The notes beneath the pieces were generated by a model. It was not told the origin of the DNA. It saw only the letters and a program-made list of their open reading frames with translations, and made no database searches. Positions 15,450-24,889 of a DNA stretch of 64,000 bases are shown piece after piece. The number at the start of each line of letters is the position of its first letter. The first letter of the stretch is position 1. A program made the translations under genes and the position numbers. The DNA comes from Lewinellaceae bacterium (GTDB taxonomy: Bacteria; Bacteroidota; Bacteroidia; Chitinophagales; Saprospiraceae). The DNA is taken from contig JACJYQ010000008.1 in the NCBI GenBank assembly GCA_020636025.1, positions 398,988-462,987 on the forward strand, read 5' to 3'.

Positions 15450-16934
15450 ATGGAGGACTTGTTTGAACCCAGGAAAAACTCGGGGTTCGGTAAACTAAAG
15501 AACTGGCTGGAAATTCAATCGGGTGGCCGTCAATTGGGCAATCCACTGATGCTCGCGTTATTATTACTCGCCACATTACCAGTTTCCTATTTTTTGTCAA
15601 CCCTGGGTCTGAAACTGAGTGTGGTAGCTTTCTCAGCACTGATCAGTCTGCCACTGGTTGCCTTCTGTCTTTTCAACATTCCTTTTGCCATTGGCCTGAT
15701 GATCTTCACAGCCTTTGCGCTGCCGTTCCTGCTTAAATTTACTTCTCTACCCTTAGGAACATTGCTTGATTTGCTGATACTGCTTAGCGGGCTCGGCATC
15801 CTGCTGCGTCAAATAAAGGAAAGAGACTGGTCGTTTGCCAGGCACCCATTGAGTTATATGGTGCTTGTGTGGCTTTTTTACAATACCATTCAAGTATTAA
15901 ATCCAGAGGCGCAATCCAGAGTTGCCTGGCTGTATACTGTTAGAAGTGTGGCTGTCCAACAGGTTGTTTTTTTCATTGCTGCCTATGCCTTAAAAAGCCG
16001 ACTTAAGCTCTCACTCAACATACTAAAATTCATCATGGCGCTTTGTTTTATAAGTGCCTTGTATGGTTTAAAGCAGCAATTTTTTGGCTTTAGTCAGATG
16101 GAAACCGCCTGGATGATGGCGGATGAACTCCGCTATCAATTGTATTACCAGTGGGGTTTGTTCCGCATCCCGTCTTTTTGTTATGACCCGACCACCTTTG
16201 GGATTCTGATGGCCTGTTTTGCCGTTTTTTGTGCTGCCCTGATAATCGGACCAAGCTCCAACGTGCAAAAGATTCTGCTTGGCATCATGCTCCTTTGCTC
16301 TTTATGGGCAATGGCTTATACAGGTACGCGAACAGCGTTCGGACTCGTACCCATTGGAGCAGCTTTTTTTGCAGGTCTGATTATGAGCAAAAGGGTATTA
16401 ATCATCGGAGGAATGTTGGCATTGCTGGGTACGGCATTTGTGTTGAAATCTACCAGTAGCGGCGTGATTTACAGGATACAGTCAGCCTTCAAGCCCAGCT
16501 CGGATGCTTCCATGAACCTGAGACTGGAGAACCAAAAGAAGATTCAACCATTGATTCAGAGCAAGCCATTTGGTATGGGTTTAGGAAGTTGCGGGGTATG
16601 GGGCAAACGCTTCAATCCCGATTCGCCGCTGGCAGATTTTCCACATGATTCGAGTTTTGTGAGAATGGGCGTTGAACTTGGCTGGATAGGACTGCTTTTA
16701 TACACGCTGTTTCACTACGTTGTCCTCCGAACCGGTTTGTACTATTTTGTCCGATGTAGGGATCCATTTATCAAATCGCTGTATGCCGGAATTACCACCT
16801 GGTGTTTTATGCTGGCAGTTGCCTGTTACTTTCAGGAGGCCATTCTTCAATTGCCAATGAATGTACTGTACAATGTGTTTTTGGGCATGCTGGTTACCTT
16901 GAAAAACTTTGACCCTGTGTTTCAAAAAACATAA
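15450..16934 (+). CDS. O-antigen ligase / polymerase-like membrane protein (Wzy_C type)
   Basis: A 494-residue membrane protein with ~12 helices and a long extracytoplasmic loop (~350-400) containing KPFGMGLGSCGVWG and FPHDSSFVRMGVELGWIGLLLY, typical of the O-antigen ligase/polymerase family (Wzy_C/WaaL). Members join or polymerise lipid-linked glycans on the periplasmic face. I chose the ATG at 15450, which follows the short membrane protein gene by 2 bp, over a TTG at 15423. Function as ligase versus polymerase cannot be decided. Confidence 0.82.
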   Translation: MEDLFEPRKNSGFGKLKNWLEIQSGGRQLGNPLMLALLLLATLPVSYFLSTLGLKLSVVAFSALISLPLVAFCLFNIPFAIGLMIFTAFALPFLLKFTSLPLGTLLDLLILLSGLGILLRQIKERDWSFARHPLSYMVLVWLFYNTIQVLNPEAQSRVAWLYTVRSVAVQQVVFFIAAYALKSRLKLSLNILKFIMALCFISALYGLKQQFFGFSQMETAWMMADELRYQLYYQWGLFRIPSFCYDPTTFGILMACFAVFCAALIIGPSSNVQKILLGIMLLCSLWAMAYTGTRTAFGLVPIGAAFFAGLIMSKRVLIIGGMLALLGTAFVLKSTSSGVIYRIQSAFKPSSDASMNLRLENQKKIQPLIQSKPFGMGLGSCGVWGKRFNPDSPLADFPHDSSFVRMGVELGWIGLLLYTLFHYVVLRTGLYYFVRCRDPFIKSLYAGITTWCFMLAVACYFQEAILQLPMNVLYNVFLGMLVTLKNFDPVFQKT

Positions 16935-17005
16935 AACAATACCAACCATCGTATAAAATCATTATCAAATTAGCCAATTATCAAATTAGCTAATTAAAAA
17001 CGCCC

Positions 17006-17013
17006 TACTTTTG
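17006..17013 (+). promoter_or_regulatory. -7 box for the DivIC gene
   Basis: TACTTTTG, 19 bp before the ATG at 17033, giving a short leader. A direct repeat (ATCAAATTAGCCAATT / ATCAAATTAGCTAATT, ~16964-16995) occupies the -33 region instead of a clear TTG. Confidence 0.45.
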
Positions 17014-17032
17014 GGCTTTAAATAAAAGCATC

Positions 17033-17350
17033 ATGGCTATTCCTAGCAATCCCTGGCAGTCAATGTGGTCGCGATTACCGAAACCCCTGCAAAATCGCTA
17101 TTACCTGACGCTGGTGGTATTTTTATTTATCCTGGTATTTCTGGACAGACACAGTTTATGGACGCAATGGAGACTTTACAGAGCTCACGACCGTCTTGAA
17201 CAGGACTGCAAATTTTACGAGGAAAAAATAAAGGAAGCAAGAGAAGAAGCAGAGGATTTTGAACGGACGAAGGAGAAATATGCCAGAGAACACTACTACA
17301 TGAAACGTTCTAATGAGGATGTTTACATCATTCAGGAAGAAGGAAAATAA
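17033..17350 (+). CDS. Septum formation initiator family protein (FtsB/DivIC)
   Basis: A 105-residue bitopic protein: short cytosolic N-terminus, one transmembrane helix (~23-42, YLTLVVFLFILVFLD), then a charged coiled coil (~50-90, DRLEQDCKFYEEKIKEARE) and the family-typical ending where KYAREHYYMKRSNEDVYII corresponds to the conserved RE.Y.MK..GE.V region. It is part of the FtsB-FtsL-FtsQ-like divisome subcomplex that activates septal wall synthesis. It stands 100 bp before sucD. Confidence 0.88.
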   Translation: MAIPSNPWQSMWSRLPKPLQNRYYLTLVVFLFILVFLDRHSLWTQWRLYRAHDRLEQDCKFYEEKIKEAREEAEDFERTKEKYAREHYYMKRSNEDVYIIQEEGK

Positions 17351-17450
17351 ATACCATATCATTCAACTGACACACCGCGAAACCACAATCCTGGAATCGT
17401 ATTGAGATCAGAATTTCACCATCCAAATCACATTAATCACCTTACTATTA

Positions 17451-18326
17451 ATGTCTATTTTAGTTAACAAGAACTCCAAAATCATCGTACAGGGTTTTAC
17501 AGGAAAAGAAGGAACATTCCATGCCGAACAAATGATCGCCTATGGCACCAATGTAGTAGGCGGAGTAACCCCGGGAAAGGGCGGTCAGACTCACCTCGAC
17601 AAACCTGTTTTCAATACAGTAGAAGATGCTGTGAAAAGCACAGGTGCTGATACTTCCATCATTTTTGTACCACCTGGGTATGCAGCAGACGCCATTATTG
17701 AAGCTGCAGCCTCCGGCATCAAAGTGATTGTCGCCATTACAGAAGGAATTCCTGTTCAGGATATGGTTAGAGCAAAAGCCTTTATTGCCGACAAAGGAGT
17801 GGTTTTGATTGGCCCCAACTGTCCTGGCATCATCACACCAGATGAGGCTAAAGTTGGCATCATGCCTGGATTTGTGTTCAAACGCGGCCCTATCGGGCTG
17901 GTTTCAAAATCCGGAACACTCACGTATGAGGCTGCGGATCAAATTGCCAAAGCCGGTTTGGGAATTTCCACTGCGATTGGAATCGGTGGCGACCCGATCA
18001 TTGGCACCACTACCCGCCAGGCCATTGAACTGTTTATGAATGATCCGGAAACTGAAGGGATTGTTATGATTGGTGAAATCGGCGGTGCTTTGGAGGCCGA
18101 GGCCGCTCGCTGGATCAGCGAAAACGGAAATAAAAAACCAGTTGTAGGGTTTATTGCTGGTCAGACGGCCCCTAAGGGCAGAAAAATGGGTCATGCCGGC
18201 GCCATTGTAGGCGGAGCTGATGATACAGCGGCTGCTAAAATGCGTATTCTGGCTGAAAACGGAATTACTGTCGTGGAGTCTCCGGCGCAAATTGGCGCAA
18301 CCATGGCAAGCGTCATGAAGAAATAA
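17451..18326 (+). CDS. sucD: Succinyl-CoA synthetase subunit alpha
   Basis: A 291-residue CoA-ligase alpha subunit. The N-terminal CoA-binding Rossmann domain has VQGFTGKEGTFHAEQM; the phosphorylated His248 is in GRKMGHAGAIVGG. It converts succinyl-CoA to succinate with ATP or GTP formation in the TCA cycle. The beta subunit gene (sucC) is not adjacent and is not in the window, as in many Bacteroidota where the two subunits are separated. Normal length. Confidence 0.95.
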   Translation: MSILVNKNSKIIVQGFTGKEGTFHAEQMIAYGTNVVGGVTPGKGGQTHLDKPVFNTVEDAVKSTGADTSIIFVPPGYAADAIIEAAASGIKVIVAITEGIPVQDMVRAKAFIADKGVVLIGPNCPGIITPDEAKVGIMPGFVFKRGPIGLVSKSGTLTYEAADQIAKAGLGISTAIGIGGDPIIGTTTRQAIELFMNDPETEGIVMIGEIGGALEAEAARWISENGNKKPVVGFIAGQTAPKGRKMGHAGAIVGGADDTAAAKMRILAENGITVVESPAQIGATMASVMKK

Positions 18327-18384
18327 GGTTTGTTGATCTCTAACAATCTTATTCATTTTTGACTTAATCTTCCTTATTCTTGTT

Positions 18385-19596
18385 ATGCTGCTTTTTCGGA
18401 AATACCTGTTGCGCTGTGTCTGGCTGGGAATAATTTTCATCTCACTTACACTTTCTGACTGTGTAGTGGATGTATCCTCAAAAAACACTTTTCCAATCAG
18501 GGACCTTCCACCAATGAATCCTGTACTGAAAGGATTCCTGGATGACTATGCACAGTTCTTTAAGGATGGAATGGTTGCTACCCAAACACCCGGAGCGGCT
18601 ATTGTGATTGTAAAAGGAGATTCTGTGATCTTCCAGCGGGGTTTTGGAGTTCGAGAGGTCGGTAAGTCAGACTCTATTGATGTGCATACTGTATTTAGAG
18701 TTGGCTCTTTGTCAAAAGGCTTCGCAGGTGTTCTTACTGGAATTTTAGTGCAGAATGGACTGCTTGATTGGGATGAAAAAGTAAAGGAAGGGTTTCCCGA
18801 GTTTTCTCTGAAGGATAAAAAACAAGCCGACAGGATAAAACTGTGGCACGTGCTTTCGCATACCACAGGCTTGCCTTATCACGCCTATACCAATTTAATT
18901 GAGAAAGGATTTGATGTTCGGAAAATTGCCTTGCAATACATTCCCGGAGCGCCACTGAGTGCCAAAGAAGGCGAAGTGTACAGCTACCAAAATGCGGCAT
19001 TTTGCATCATTGAGGAAGTGATGCGCGGAAAGCTGCACAAATCCTATCAGCAGTTATTACAGGAAGATATTTTCACCCCGAACGGAATGTCGCTCGCTTC
19101 CTGCGATTTTGAAAGCATTCAAAACATCGGGAACAAAGCTCTTCCCCATTTCTGGACAGGATCGTTCTGGCGCCCTGATGAAATTTCACCGCTGTATTAC
19201 AATGCCGCAGCAGCCGGTGGAGTAAATGCCAGCATTTCCGACATGGGAAAATGGTTGAAATTGTTACTGGGCCACAGACCGGCTATAGCCAATGAAGTCA
19301 CACTCGATAGAGTATTCAGTCCGGTAGTTGAAACTGGAAGTGAGCGCCGGATTTTCCGCCATTGGATAAATAGAAGCGATGCATCCTATGCCATGGGTTG
19401 GCGGGTGCTGAATCATCACAACGACACCATTATTTATCATGCTGGTTATGTGAATGGCTTTCGGAGTGAAATTGCCTTCAACCGCAAGGACGATATTGGC
19501 ATTTGTATCTTGTTCAATGGATCCAGCGAGTTGGCTGGAGAGTGTGTGCCAAACTTCTTTGATCGCTGGGAATTGGTTCGGGATTCTATTCATTGA
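18385..19596 (+). CDS. Lipoprotein serine hydrolase, class C beta-lactamase / DD-peptidase family
   Basis: A 403-residue protein with a signal segment and a possible lipobox (LTLSDC, Cys26). The beta-lactamase-fold domain has Ser108-Leu-Ser-Lys111 (SxxK, in VGSLSKGF), the YxN motif Tyr201-Gln-Asn203 (YSYQNAAF) and a C-terminal HAGYVNGFRS corresponding to the KTG/HxG box. Such proteins include esterases, D-aminopeptidases and penicillin-binding proteins; no resistance function should be assumed. It is followed by a perfect dyad repeat before the converging gene. Confidence 0.87.
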   Translation: MLLFRKYLLRCVWLGIIFISLTLSDCVVDVSSKNTFPIRDLPPMNPVLKGFLDDYAQFFKDGMVATQTPGAAIVIVKGDSVIFQRGFGVREVGKSDSIDVHTVFRVGSLSKGFAGVLTGILVQNGLLDWDEKVKEGFPEFSLKDKKQADRIKLWHVLSHTTGLPYHAYTNLIEKGFDVRKIALQYIPGAPLSAKEGEVYSYQNAAFCIIEEVMRGKLHKSYQQLLQEDIFTPNGMSLASCDFESIQNIGNKALPHFWTGSFWRPDEISPLYYNAAAAGGVNASISDMGKWLKLLLGHRPAIANEVTLDRVFSPVVETGSERRIFRHWINRSDASYAMGWRVLNHHNDTIIYHAGYVNGFRSEIAFNRKDDIGICILFNGSSELAGECVPNFFDRWELVRDSIH

Positions 19597-19602
19597 ATTT
19601 TT

Positions 19603-19689
19603 ATTCACCACAGATAGCACAGATTTTCACAGATTATTTAAAAAATTGCCGAAGGCAATCAGTGAAAATCTGTGCTATCTGTGGTGAAT
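19603..19689. repeat. Perfect 28-bp inverted repeat with CACAGAT motifs
   Basis: Arms 19603-19630 and 19662-19689 are exact reverse complements containing CACAGAT and TTTTCAC motifs; the 31-bp centre has its own small hairpin (TTGCC-GAA-GGCAA, 19646-19658). It fills the space between two converging genes. Part of the sequence (15 bp) recurs at 51611-51625. Confidence 0.88.
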
Positions 19690-19732
19690 TTATTTAAAAG
19701 AACTCTGTCACACAAAAACGGGATAGCCCATT

Positions 19733-20608
19733 TTATTGCTCTTTTTTCTGCATTGGCTGGGCAACCTGTGGAGCCGGGATCGTTCTTGAAAACTTGTAGG
19801 CAAGTGATCCGGTTGTATACGCGCCACCTTCTCCGCTTTTATTTTCTACCATGTTATATATAGACAAGGTATCATTGCCGCCATTGTATTTGTAGCCAAA
19901 CATTTTCTGGGAAGCTTCTTTCCCTTCTTTTGCCTTGTAAAAAGTAACCACATCAATTTCTTGTCCGGCCACGAAGCAATCACCTCCGGTGCATACCTCA
20001 TATCTGTTGTAGTCTGGCAAACCCATAATAAAACCGCCTGGTGTAAAGCTGATATCCTCCTTGGAGCCCTTCCCGATCAGTTTAAAAATGCCGCTAAACA
20101 GGTGATGGTTTAAAGCCGTAGTAAAAGCCAGATATCCGTTCTTGGTACCTGCTTTAGATTTAATGAATTTATCAATTTGCGTGCGACCGCTGGTATTGTC
20201 ATACATCGTCATATCTCGTTCGCCTTGTGAGTGGTAATTCAGAAAAATTGGTCTTCCATTAGAAGCGCCAACCAATTCTAAAGTATCTTTTTTGTACTTA
20301 ACCGGCAACGTCCATTCTCTGGTAGCGGAAGAACATATTACACTATCAGGATTACCCGGATTAAAAGAATATGCAAAAGCAAAAGGCAGATGTGAATTGT
20401 TCATGGCTTGCAATACCGAGCCATACTGACCGACTCTGGCACAAAAATCAAGATCAATCCAGTATCCGGCTAAAACATCCGGGTTTGCAAACTCTCCTGC
20501 CTGCCAATTATCAGGGCGATTTGGATCAACATTGTTCTTTGGTTCATCCTTACATGATAGCACACTGAGGATCAACACATTCAATAGTATAAAAACTTTC
20601 TTGTTCAT
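19733..20608 (-). CDS. Lipoprotein of unknown function
   Basis: A 291-residue predicted lipoprotein with lipobox LSVLSC (Cys19), then an Asn/Pro-rich linker (DEPKNNVDPNRPDNW) and a soluble domain rich in Gly, Asp and aromatics; the end is Gln/Pro-rich (PAPQVAQPMQKKEQ). Motifs seen: GYWIDLDFCARVGQYG and SFTPGGFIMGLPDYNRYEVCTGGDCF. I recognise no family. Its ATG overlaps the stop of the LysM gene by one base (TAATG), so it is the second gene of that operon and may act with it in the envelope. Confidence 0.7.
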   Translation of the reverse strand: MNKKVFILLNVLILSVLSCKDEPKNNVDPNRPDNWQAGEFANPDVLAGYWIDLDFCARVGQYGSVLQAMNNSHLPFAFAYSFNPGNPDSVICSSATREWTLPVKYKKDTLELVGASNGRPIFLNYHSQGERDMTMYDNTSGRTQIDKFIKSKAGTKNGYLAFTTALNHHLFSGIFKLIGKGSKEDISFTPGGFIMGLPDYNRYEVCTGGDCFVAGQEIDVVTFYKAKEGKEASQKMFGYKYNGGNDTLSIYNMVENKSGEGGAYTTGSLAYKFSRTIPAPQVAQPMQKKEQ

Positions 20609-21459
20609 TATTTAATATATTTAACTTTCACAAAAAACTTCGGGTCAATGGCACCGATCTTACGAGCAGCGCCAGGAGAAAGGATAACTTCTGTATTCCG
20701 CTCAAATCCATCCGGAATTCTGGATATAACCTTGGCATACACAGTTCTTTGGCTCATAGGATTATACACTGAAATAATGGTGCCAATGCCCGCTTCGCGA
20801 TGCATGGCATAAAGGTCTCCGTTCTCCTTACTGTCTTTTTGCCAGAAACAAACGCCCTGACCATCGAACTCTTCTCGCCCGTTTCGTTCCTGTGTATAAT
20901 GCAAATGGAACACTTCATCCTGAGGGTTGGTAGTCCCTTTCCGCCAATCGGCATGAATGCCTTCAATCCCCATCCAGCCTATATGTAGCCGCTGTCCGGG
21001 TTTAATGTTGACATCTTTCAAGCGGTTGCGCTTCATTATGGTATCTACAGGCATGTCAAAATAACGTTTGCAGATTTGGAAGAGATTTTCACCACTTTGT
21101 ACGATGTAATAAATGGGTGTGTATTCCGTGGATTTGAAAGATTTACCTTTGTAGCGACGAATGGCTTTATTAGGTATCGGAATTTTAAGGGTACTCCCAA
21201 TCTGCAGAGTTGTATTTTCCTTTAAGGCCGGATTGTAATCAATCAATTTTTCCATGCCAAGGCTGTAGAATCTGGAAATGGAGAAAAGGGTTTGCTTGGG
21301 TTTGACAGTGTGTAAAACGACCTTTCTTCCGTCTTCTACAATCAGCAGTACAGAGTCGCGAGGCGTTAACAGCCAGATTGGTTCCAGTGTGTTCTGTGAA
21401 AAAGCCGTTTTAACCGTGACAAACAGTAACAGAACGAAAAGGCTTCTTAGAATTTTCAT
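20608..21459 (-). CDS. LysM protein with two LysM repeats and RlpA-like C-terminal domain
   Basis: A 283-residue secreted protein. Signal peptide MKILRSLFVLLLF...AFSQ (residues ~1-22), two LysM repeats (HTVKPKQTLFSISRFY and YYIVQSGENLFQICKRYF), then a domain with GVCFWQKDSKENG, GIGTIISVYNPMSQRTVYAKV and NTEVILSPGAARKIGAID, resembling the double-psi barrel of RlpA-like proteins. It probably binds peptidoglycan in the periplasm. I place the start at 21459 rather than the upstream ATG at 21507: the signal peptide begins there, and a TAATTTTG box at 21483-21490 would start transcription between the two. Confidence 0.82.
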   Translation of the reverse strand: MKILRSLFVLLLFVTVKTAFSQNTLEPIWLLTPRDSVLLIVEDGRKVVLHTVKPKQTLFSISRFYSLGMEKLIDYNPALKENTTLQIGSTLKIPIPNKAIRRYKGKSFKSTEYTPIYYIVQSGENLFQICKRYFDMPVDTIMKRNRLKDVNIKPGQRLHIGWMGIEGIHADWRKGTTNPQDEVFHLHYTQERNGREEFDGQGVCFWQKDSKENGDLYAMHREAGIGTIISVYNPMSQRTVYAKVISRIPDGFERNTEVILSPGAARKIGAIDPKFFVKVKYIK

Positions 21460-21482
21460 AGCAGTTTTGGTTTTAACCGGTG

Positions 21483-21490
21483 CAAAATTA
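21483..21490 (-). promoter_or_regulatory. -7 box for the LysM-lipoprotein operon
   Basis: TAATTTTG on the minus strand, 23 bp upstream of the preferred ATG (21459) and downstream of an alternative ATG (21507). It supports the shorter start. No clear -33 box. Confidence 0.4.
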
Positions 21491-21532
21491 ATATCTACGC
21501 AACGCATTTAAAGATATTTCAGCCTTTGACAA

Positions 21533-22276
21533 ATGATTAACGCGCAAAAAGCAAATATTCTGGCCATTATTCCCGCCAGATATGCCTCCACCCGTTTTCC
21601 AGGGAAACCATTGGCACTCATCCACGGTAAATCTATGATCAGCCGCGTGGTGGAGCAAGTGAAAAAATCGGACTCAATTCATGAGGTGATCGTAGCCACC
21701 GATGATGCCAGAATTTTTGATCATGTTTCAGATTTTGGAGGTAAAGCAGTCATGACCAGTCCGGAGCACCAAAGCGGAACCGACCGTTGTGCTGAAATTG
21801 CAGCTGCATACCCAACTGCAGATATTGTATTGAATGTTCAAGGAGATGAACCCTTCATCCAAGCTCAGCAACTTGACTTGTTGGTAGACACACTACTGAA
21901 AAACCCTTCATTTCAAATAGCTACGCTTGCCAAAAAAATCAGTTCAATTGAAGAGCTTGACAATCCAAATGTTGTGAAGCTCGTAATGACGGCAAATGAG
22001 CATGCACTTTATTTCAGTCGATATCCCATTCCTTACAGCAGGTCAACCCAGATGAGCGAGAGACTTGGCAAACATGACTTTTACAAGCACATTGGATTGT
22101 ATGGATTCCACAGTCAAACCCTGTTGGAGATATCAAAATTACCCCCTTCTCCGCTTGAATTATCGGAATCTCTTGAACAGCTCCGGTGGCTGGAAAACGG
22201 TTATGGAATTGCCGTTGGCATTACAGATTTGGAGACAATTGGTATTGATACGCCTGAAGATCTGGAAAGAGTATAA
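21533..22276 (+). CDS. kdsB: 3-deoxy-manno-octulosonate cytidylyltransferase (CMP-KDO synthetase)
   Basis: A 247-residue nucleotidyltransferase with the CMP-sugar synthetase motif IIPARYASTRFPGKPLA (residues ~13-29), ATDDARIFDHV, SGTDRCAEIA, and NVQGDEPFI with the metal-binding Asp. It activates KDO as CMP-KDO for lipid A inner-core assembly, indicating an LPS-bearing Gram-negative. Divergent from the LysM gene, convergent with the potassium channel gene. Confidence 0.95.
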   Translation: MINAQKANILAIIPARYASTRFPGKPLALIHGKSMISRVVEQVKKSDSIHEVIVATDDARIFDHVSDFGGKAVMTSPEHQSGTDRCAEIAAAYPTADIVLNVQGDEPFIQAQQLDLLVDTLLKNPSFQIATLAKKISSIEELDNPNVVKLVMTANEHALYFSRYPIPYSRSTQMSERLGKHDFYKHIGLYGFHSQTLLEISKLPPSPLELSESLEQLRWLENGYGIAVGITDLETIGIDTPEDLERV

Positions 22277-22308
22277 GGAAAGCCCCTAGGATCTGCGCGG
22301 AACAGCCA

Positions 22309-23307
22309 TCAAGCTACCTTTTCATAATGTCCAACCAAACTGGTCAATATCTTAGGAATTCCCGATGCATTATATTTCAAGATGGGAACAAATTTGGCAT
22401 TCCAAACCATATTCTCTGCGGTGTAGGAGTGCCGGGCATGTACCAGTTGTTGTGATGTTTCATCAATCCCTTTTACCAATACCATAAATTCGGCATTGGC
22501 ATTTTCAAAATCCTCTTTGCTAAAGTCTTTTATCGGGCTTTTATCGAACAATGGATGAACCACGGTCCAGGACATGGAAAAGAAAGATATCTTGGATATT
22601 TCCAGGTTCAGCGGGTAAAATTTTCTGGTAGTATTCCCTGCGCCATCTTCCTGGTTAAACGACATAAGAATCTGAACTTCTGTTTCTATCAGTTCACTCT
22701 TGCGTGCATTTACCATCCGGAACATCAGCCCCTGACTTTCCTTATACGGGGCCACCAGAATATTCTCACTAAATACCACCCTGGCCGCCGGGCGTGAAAA
22801 ACGGCCGTAAAGCAAACCCGAGATCAGGGCAAATGTGAGCAGGCCAAAGAAACTTTCAATGGAGGCTACGATGCTGGTTATCATACCCGTAGGGCTAATG
22901 TGGCCATATCCAACAGTCGTCAGGGTCTGACTGCTAAAGAAAAAGGCGTTTACAAAATCCTGAGCCGGTCCACCGGGTGACATACCCGTAAAATGTTCAA
23001 CACCGATAAGCACATACATAGTGGCAAATACCAAATTGATGCTGATGAAAAACAAAAGCGCCAGGAGAAAAAAGGTCGACCATTTCATGGTTACCAAAAA
23101 ATGATAGGTATTGTCCCAAACCCCAATTGATTCTCTGTGTACATTAAAAGACCCGTCAGCAAGCATAAGCCGTTTTTCAGTTGTCAGGACTTTACCAAAA
23201 CCAAGTTCTTTATCAAGCGCTTTTGTGATGATTTTTCTGGGAGCTTTTACAAACTTGAGCATAATAAAAAGACATTTGCGAATGAAAAGGGGAACTTTTC
23301 CAAACAA
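22309..23307 (-). CDS. Inward-rectifier (Kir/KirBac-type) potassium channel
   Basis: A 332-residue two-TM channel: TM1 ~77-100, pore helix and selectivity filter Thr131-Val-Gly-Tyr-Gly135 in SSQTLTTVGYGHISP, TM2 ~141-167, then a C-terminal immunoglobulin-like cytosolic domain with the Kir pattern RPAARVVFSENILVAPY and SWTVVHPLFDKSPI. KirBac channels pass K+ and are regulated by lipids and protons. An internal Met16 (codon at 23262) is an alternative start. Single gene, divergent from the CRY-DASH gene. Confidence 0.92.
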   Translation of the reverse strand: MFGKVPLFIRKCLFIMLKFVKAPRKIITKALDKELGFGKVLTTEKRLMLADGSFNVHRESIGVWDNTYHFLVTMKWSTFFLLALLFFISINLVFATMYVLIGVEHFTGMSPGGPAQDFVNAFFFSSQTLTTVGYGHISPTGMITSIVASIESFFGLLTFALISGLLYGRFSRPAARVVFSENILVAPYKESQGLMFRMVNARKSELIETEVQILMSFNQEDGAGNTTRKFYPLNLEISKISFFSMSWTVVHPLFDKSPIKDFSKEDFENANAEFMVLVKGIDETSQQLVHARHSYTAENMVWNAKFVPILKYNASGIPKILTSLVGHYEKVA

Positions 23308-23353
23308 ATCGTCAAAGTTAAAGTTTAGCTTTTACTGGCTACTGAAATAAACT

Positions 23354-24778
23354 ATGAATCGCTGTGCAATTGTTTGGTTTCGACAGGACTTAAGGCTACA
23401 TGACAACGAGGCGCTGAGTACAGCCTTGCGTATGGGTGAAGACATTCTCCCTGTTTACATCTTTGATGAAAGGATATTTCAGGATGAAACGCGTTTTGGA
23501 TTCCGCAAAACCGGGAAATTCAGAGCACAATTCATCATAGAGAGTGTTTTGGATCTGCGGGAAAACCTGCGCAAAATTGGTAGTGACCTCATCGTTAGGC
23601 TTGGACAACCCGAGGAAATTCTTTCTGAACTAGCCAGAGAACACAAAGCATCCTGGGTTATTTGCAATCGGGAAAGAACACAGGAGGAAGTTATGGTACA
23701 GGATGCGCTTGAGACGAGGCTGTGGGGATTTGGCATCGAACTGATTTACACGCGCGGCAAGATGCTGTACCACACGCAAGACCTTCCGTTACCCGTACAA
23801 CACACACCCGATTTCTTTTTTCAGTTTCGCAAGGAAAACGAGAACATAACGCCAGTCAGAGAGCCCATTCTGGCTCCATCAGCTATCCCTCCCCTACCTG
23901 CCAACCTGGAACCCGGCGAAGTTCCTTCCCTGGAAAGGTTGGGTTATGAACCAATTCTTTACAATGAACAGGCAGACATGATATTCAAGGGAGGTGAAAC
24001 AGTAGCTTTGCAGCGCCTCAAATATTACCTCTGGGAAAAAAACCTGGCATCTACCTATAAAGAAACAAGAAACGAGCTTTTTGGAAGTGACAACTCTTCC
24101 AGATTTTCCCCCTGGCTGGCGCAGGGATGCCTTTCTCCAAAATTGATTTATCAGGAACTAAAAAAATACGAAAAGGAGCGGGTGTCAAATGAAAGTACCT
24201 ACTGGCTGTTTTTTGAATTGCTGTGGCGGGATTTTTTCAGACTGATGGGGAAAAAACACGGCAACAAAATATTTTTAAAGGGAGGCGTTCAGAGTAAATC
24301 CCAAAAACACTTAAAAAACAACCGGGAATTATTTTCCATTTGGGCAGAAGGTAAAACCGGAGTTCCATTCATTGATGCCAATATGCGACAGCTAAATGCC
24401 GTTGGCTGGATGAGTAACCGCGGAAGAATGAATGTAGCCTCCTTTTTAGTCCGCGAACTAAAGGTAAACTGGCAAATGGGCGCTGAATATTTTGAAAGCC
24501 TCCTGTTGGATTACGACCCTTGCAGCAATTGGGGAAACTGGAACTACGTGGCCGGCGTGGGTAGCGACCCAAGAGAAGACCGGGTATTCAATATTTTGAC
24601 GCAAGCCAAAACCTATGACCCGCAAGGAGATTTCGTCCGCACCTGGTGCCATGAACTGGCAAATGTCCCACCTGACAAAATCCACCGGCCCGATTTACTG
24701 ACTGCTTCAGAAAGAAACGAGTACGGAGTGGGTGATTATCCAAAAGCCATTGTGAAAATTGAAAAATGGGCTGTATAA
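23354..24778 (+). CDS. Cryptochrome DASH (photolyase family)
   Basis: A 474-residue flavoprotein. The N-terminal alpha/beta antenna domain starts AIVWFRQDLRLHDNEAL; the FAD-binding helical domain has SSRFSPWLAQGCLSPK, WLFFELLWRDFFR, NANMRQLNAVGWMSNRGRM-type blocks and SNWGNWNYVAGVGSDPRE, which is diagnostic of the DASH branch, followed by FVRTWCHELANVP. CRY-DASH proteins repair cyclobutane dimers in single-stranded DNA and may sense light. Single gene. Confidence 0.95.
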   Translation: MNRCAIVWFRQDLRLHDNEALSTALRMGEDILPVYIFDERIFQDETRFGFRKTGKFRAQFIIESVLDLRENLRKIGSDLIVRLGQPEEILSELAREHKASWVICNRERTQEEVMVQDALETRLWGFGIELIYTRGKMLYHTQDLPLPVQHTPDFFFQFRKENENITPVREPILAPSAIPPLPANLEPGEVPSLERLGYEPILYNEQADMIFKGGETVALQRLKYYLWEKNLASTYKETRNELFGSDNSSRFSPWLAQGCLSPKLIYQELKKYEKERVSNESTYWLFFELLWRDFFRLMGKKHGNKIFLKGGVQSKSQKHLKNNRELFSIWAEGKTGVPFIDANMRQLNAVGWMSNRGRMNVASFLVRELKVNWQMGAEYFESLLLDYDPCSNWGNWNYVAGVGSDPREDRVFNILTQAKTYDPQGDFVRTWCHELANVPPDKIHRPDLLTASERNEYGVGDYPKAIVKIEKWAV

Positions 24779-24815
24779 GTCAGCCTTTGATACCAATTCT
24801 GCCCAAATGAAATTG

Positions 24816-24823
24816 TACTTTTG
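24816..24823 (+). promoter_or_regulatory. -7 box for purH
   Basis: TACTTTTG, 66 bp upstream of the ATG at 24890. A TTTG lies 26 bp further upstream, too far for a good -33 element. Confidence 0.4.
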
Positions 24824-24889
24824 CGGCATCAATTTGGTTTTTGCCTACTGGGCAGAAAATCCTTTCCTACACATATTTCAAGTACAATA

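Noticed and set aside
18385..19596. Antibiotic-resistance beta-lactamase
   Set aside because: The SxxK/YxN family is broad (esterases, peptidases); the motif set does not point to a resistance enzyme.
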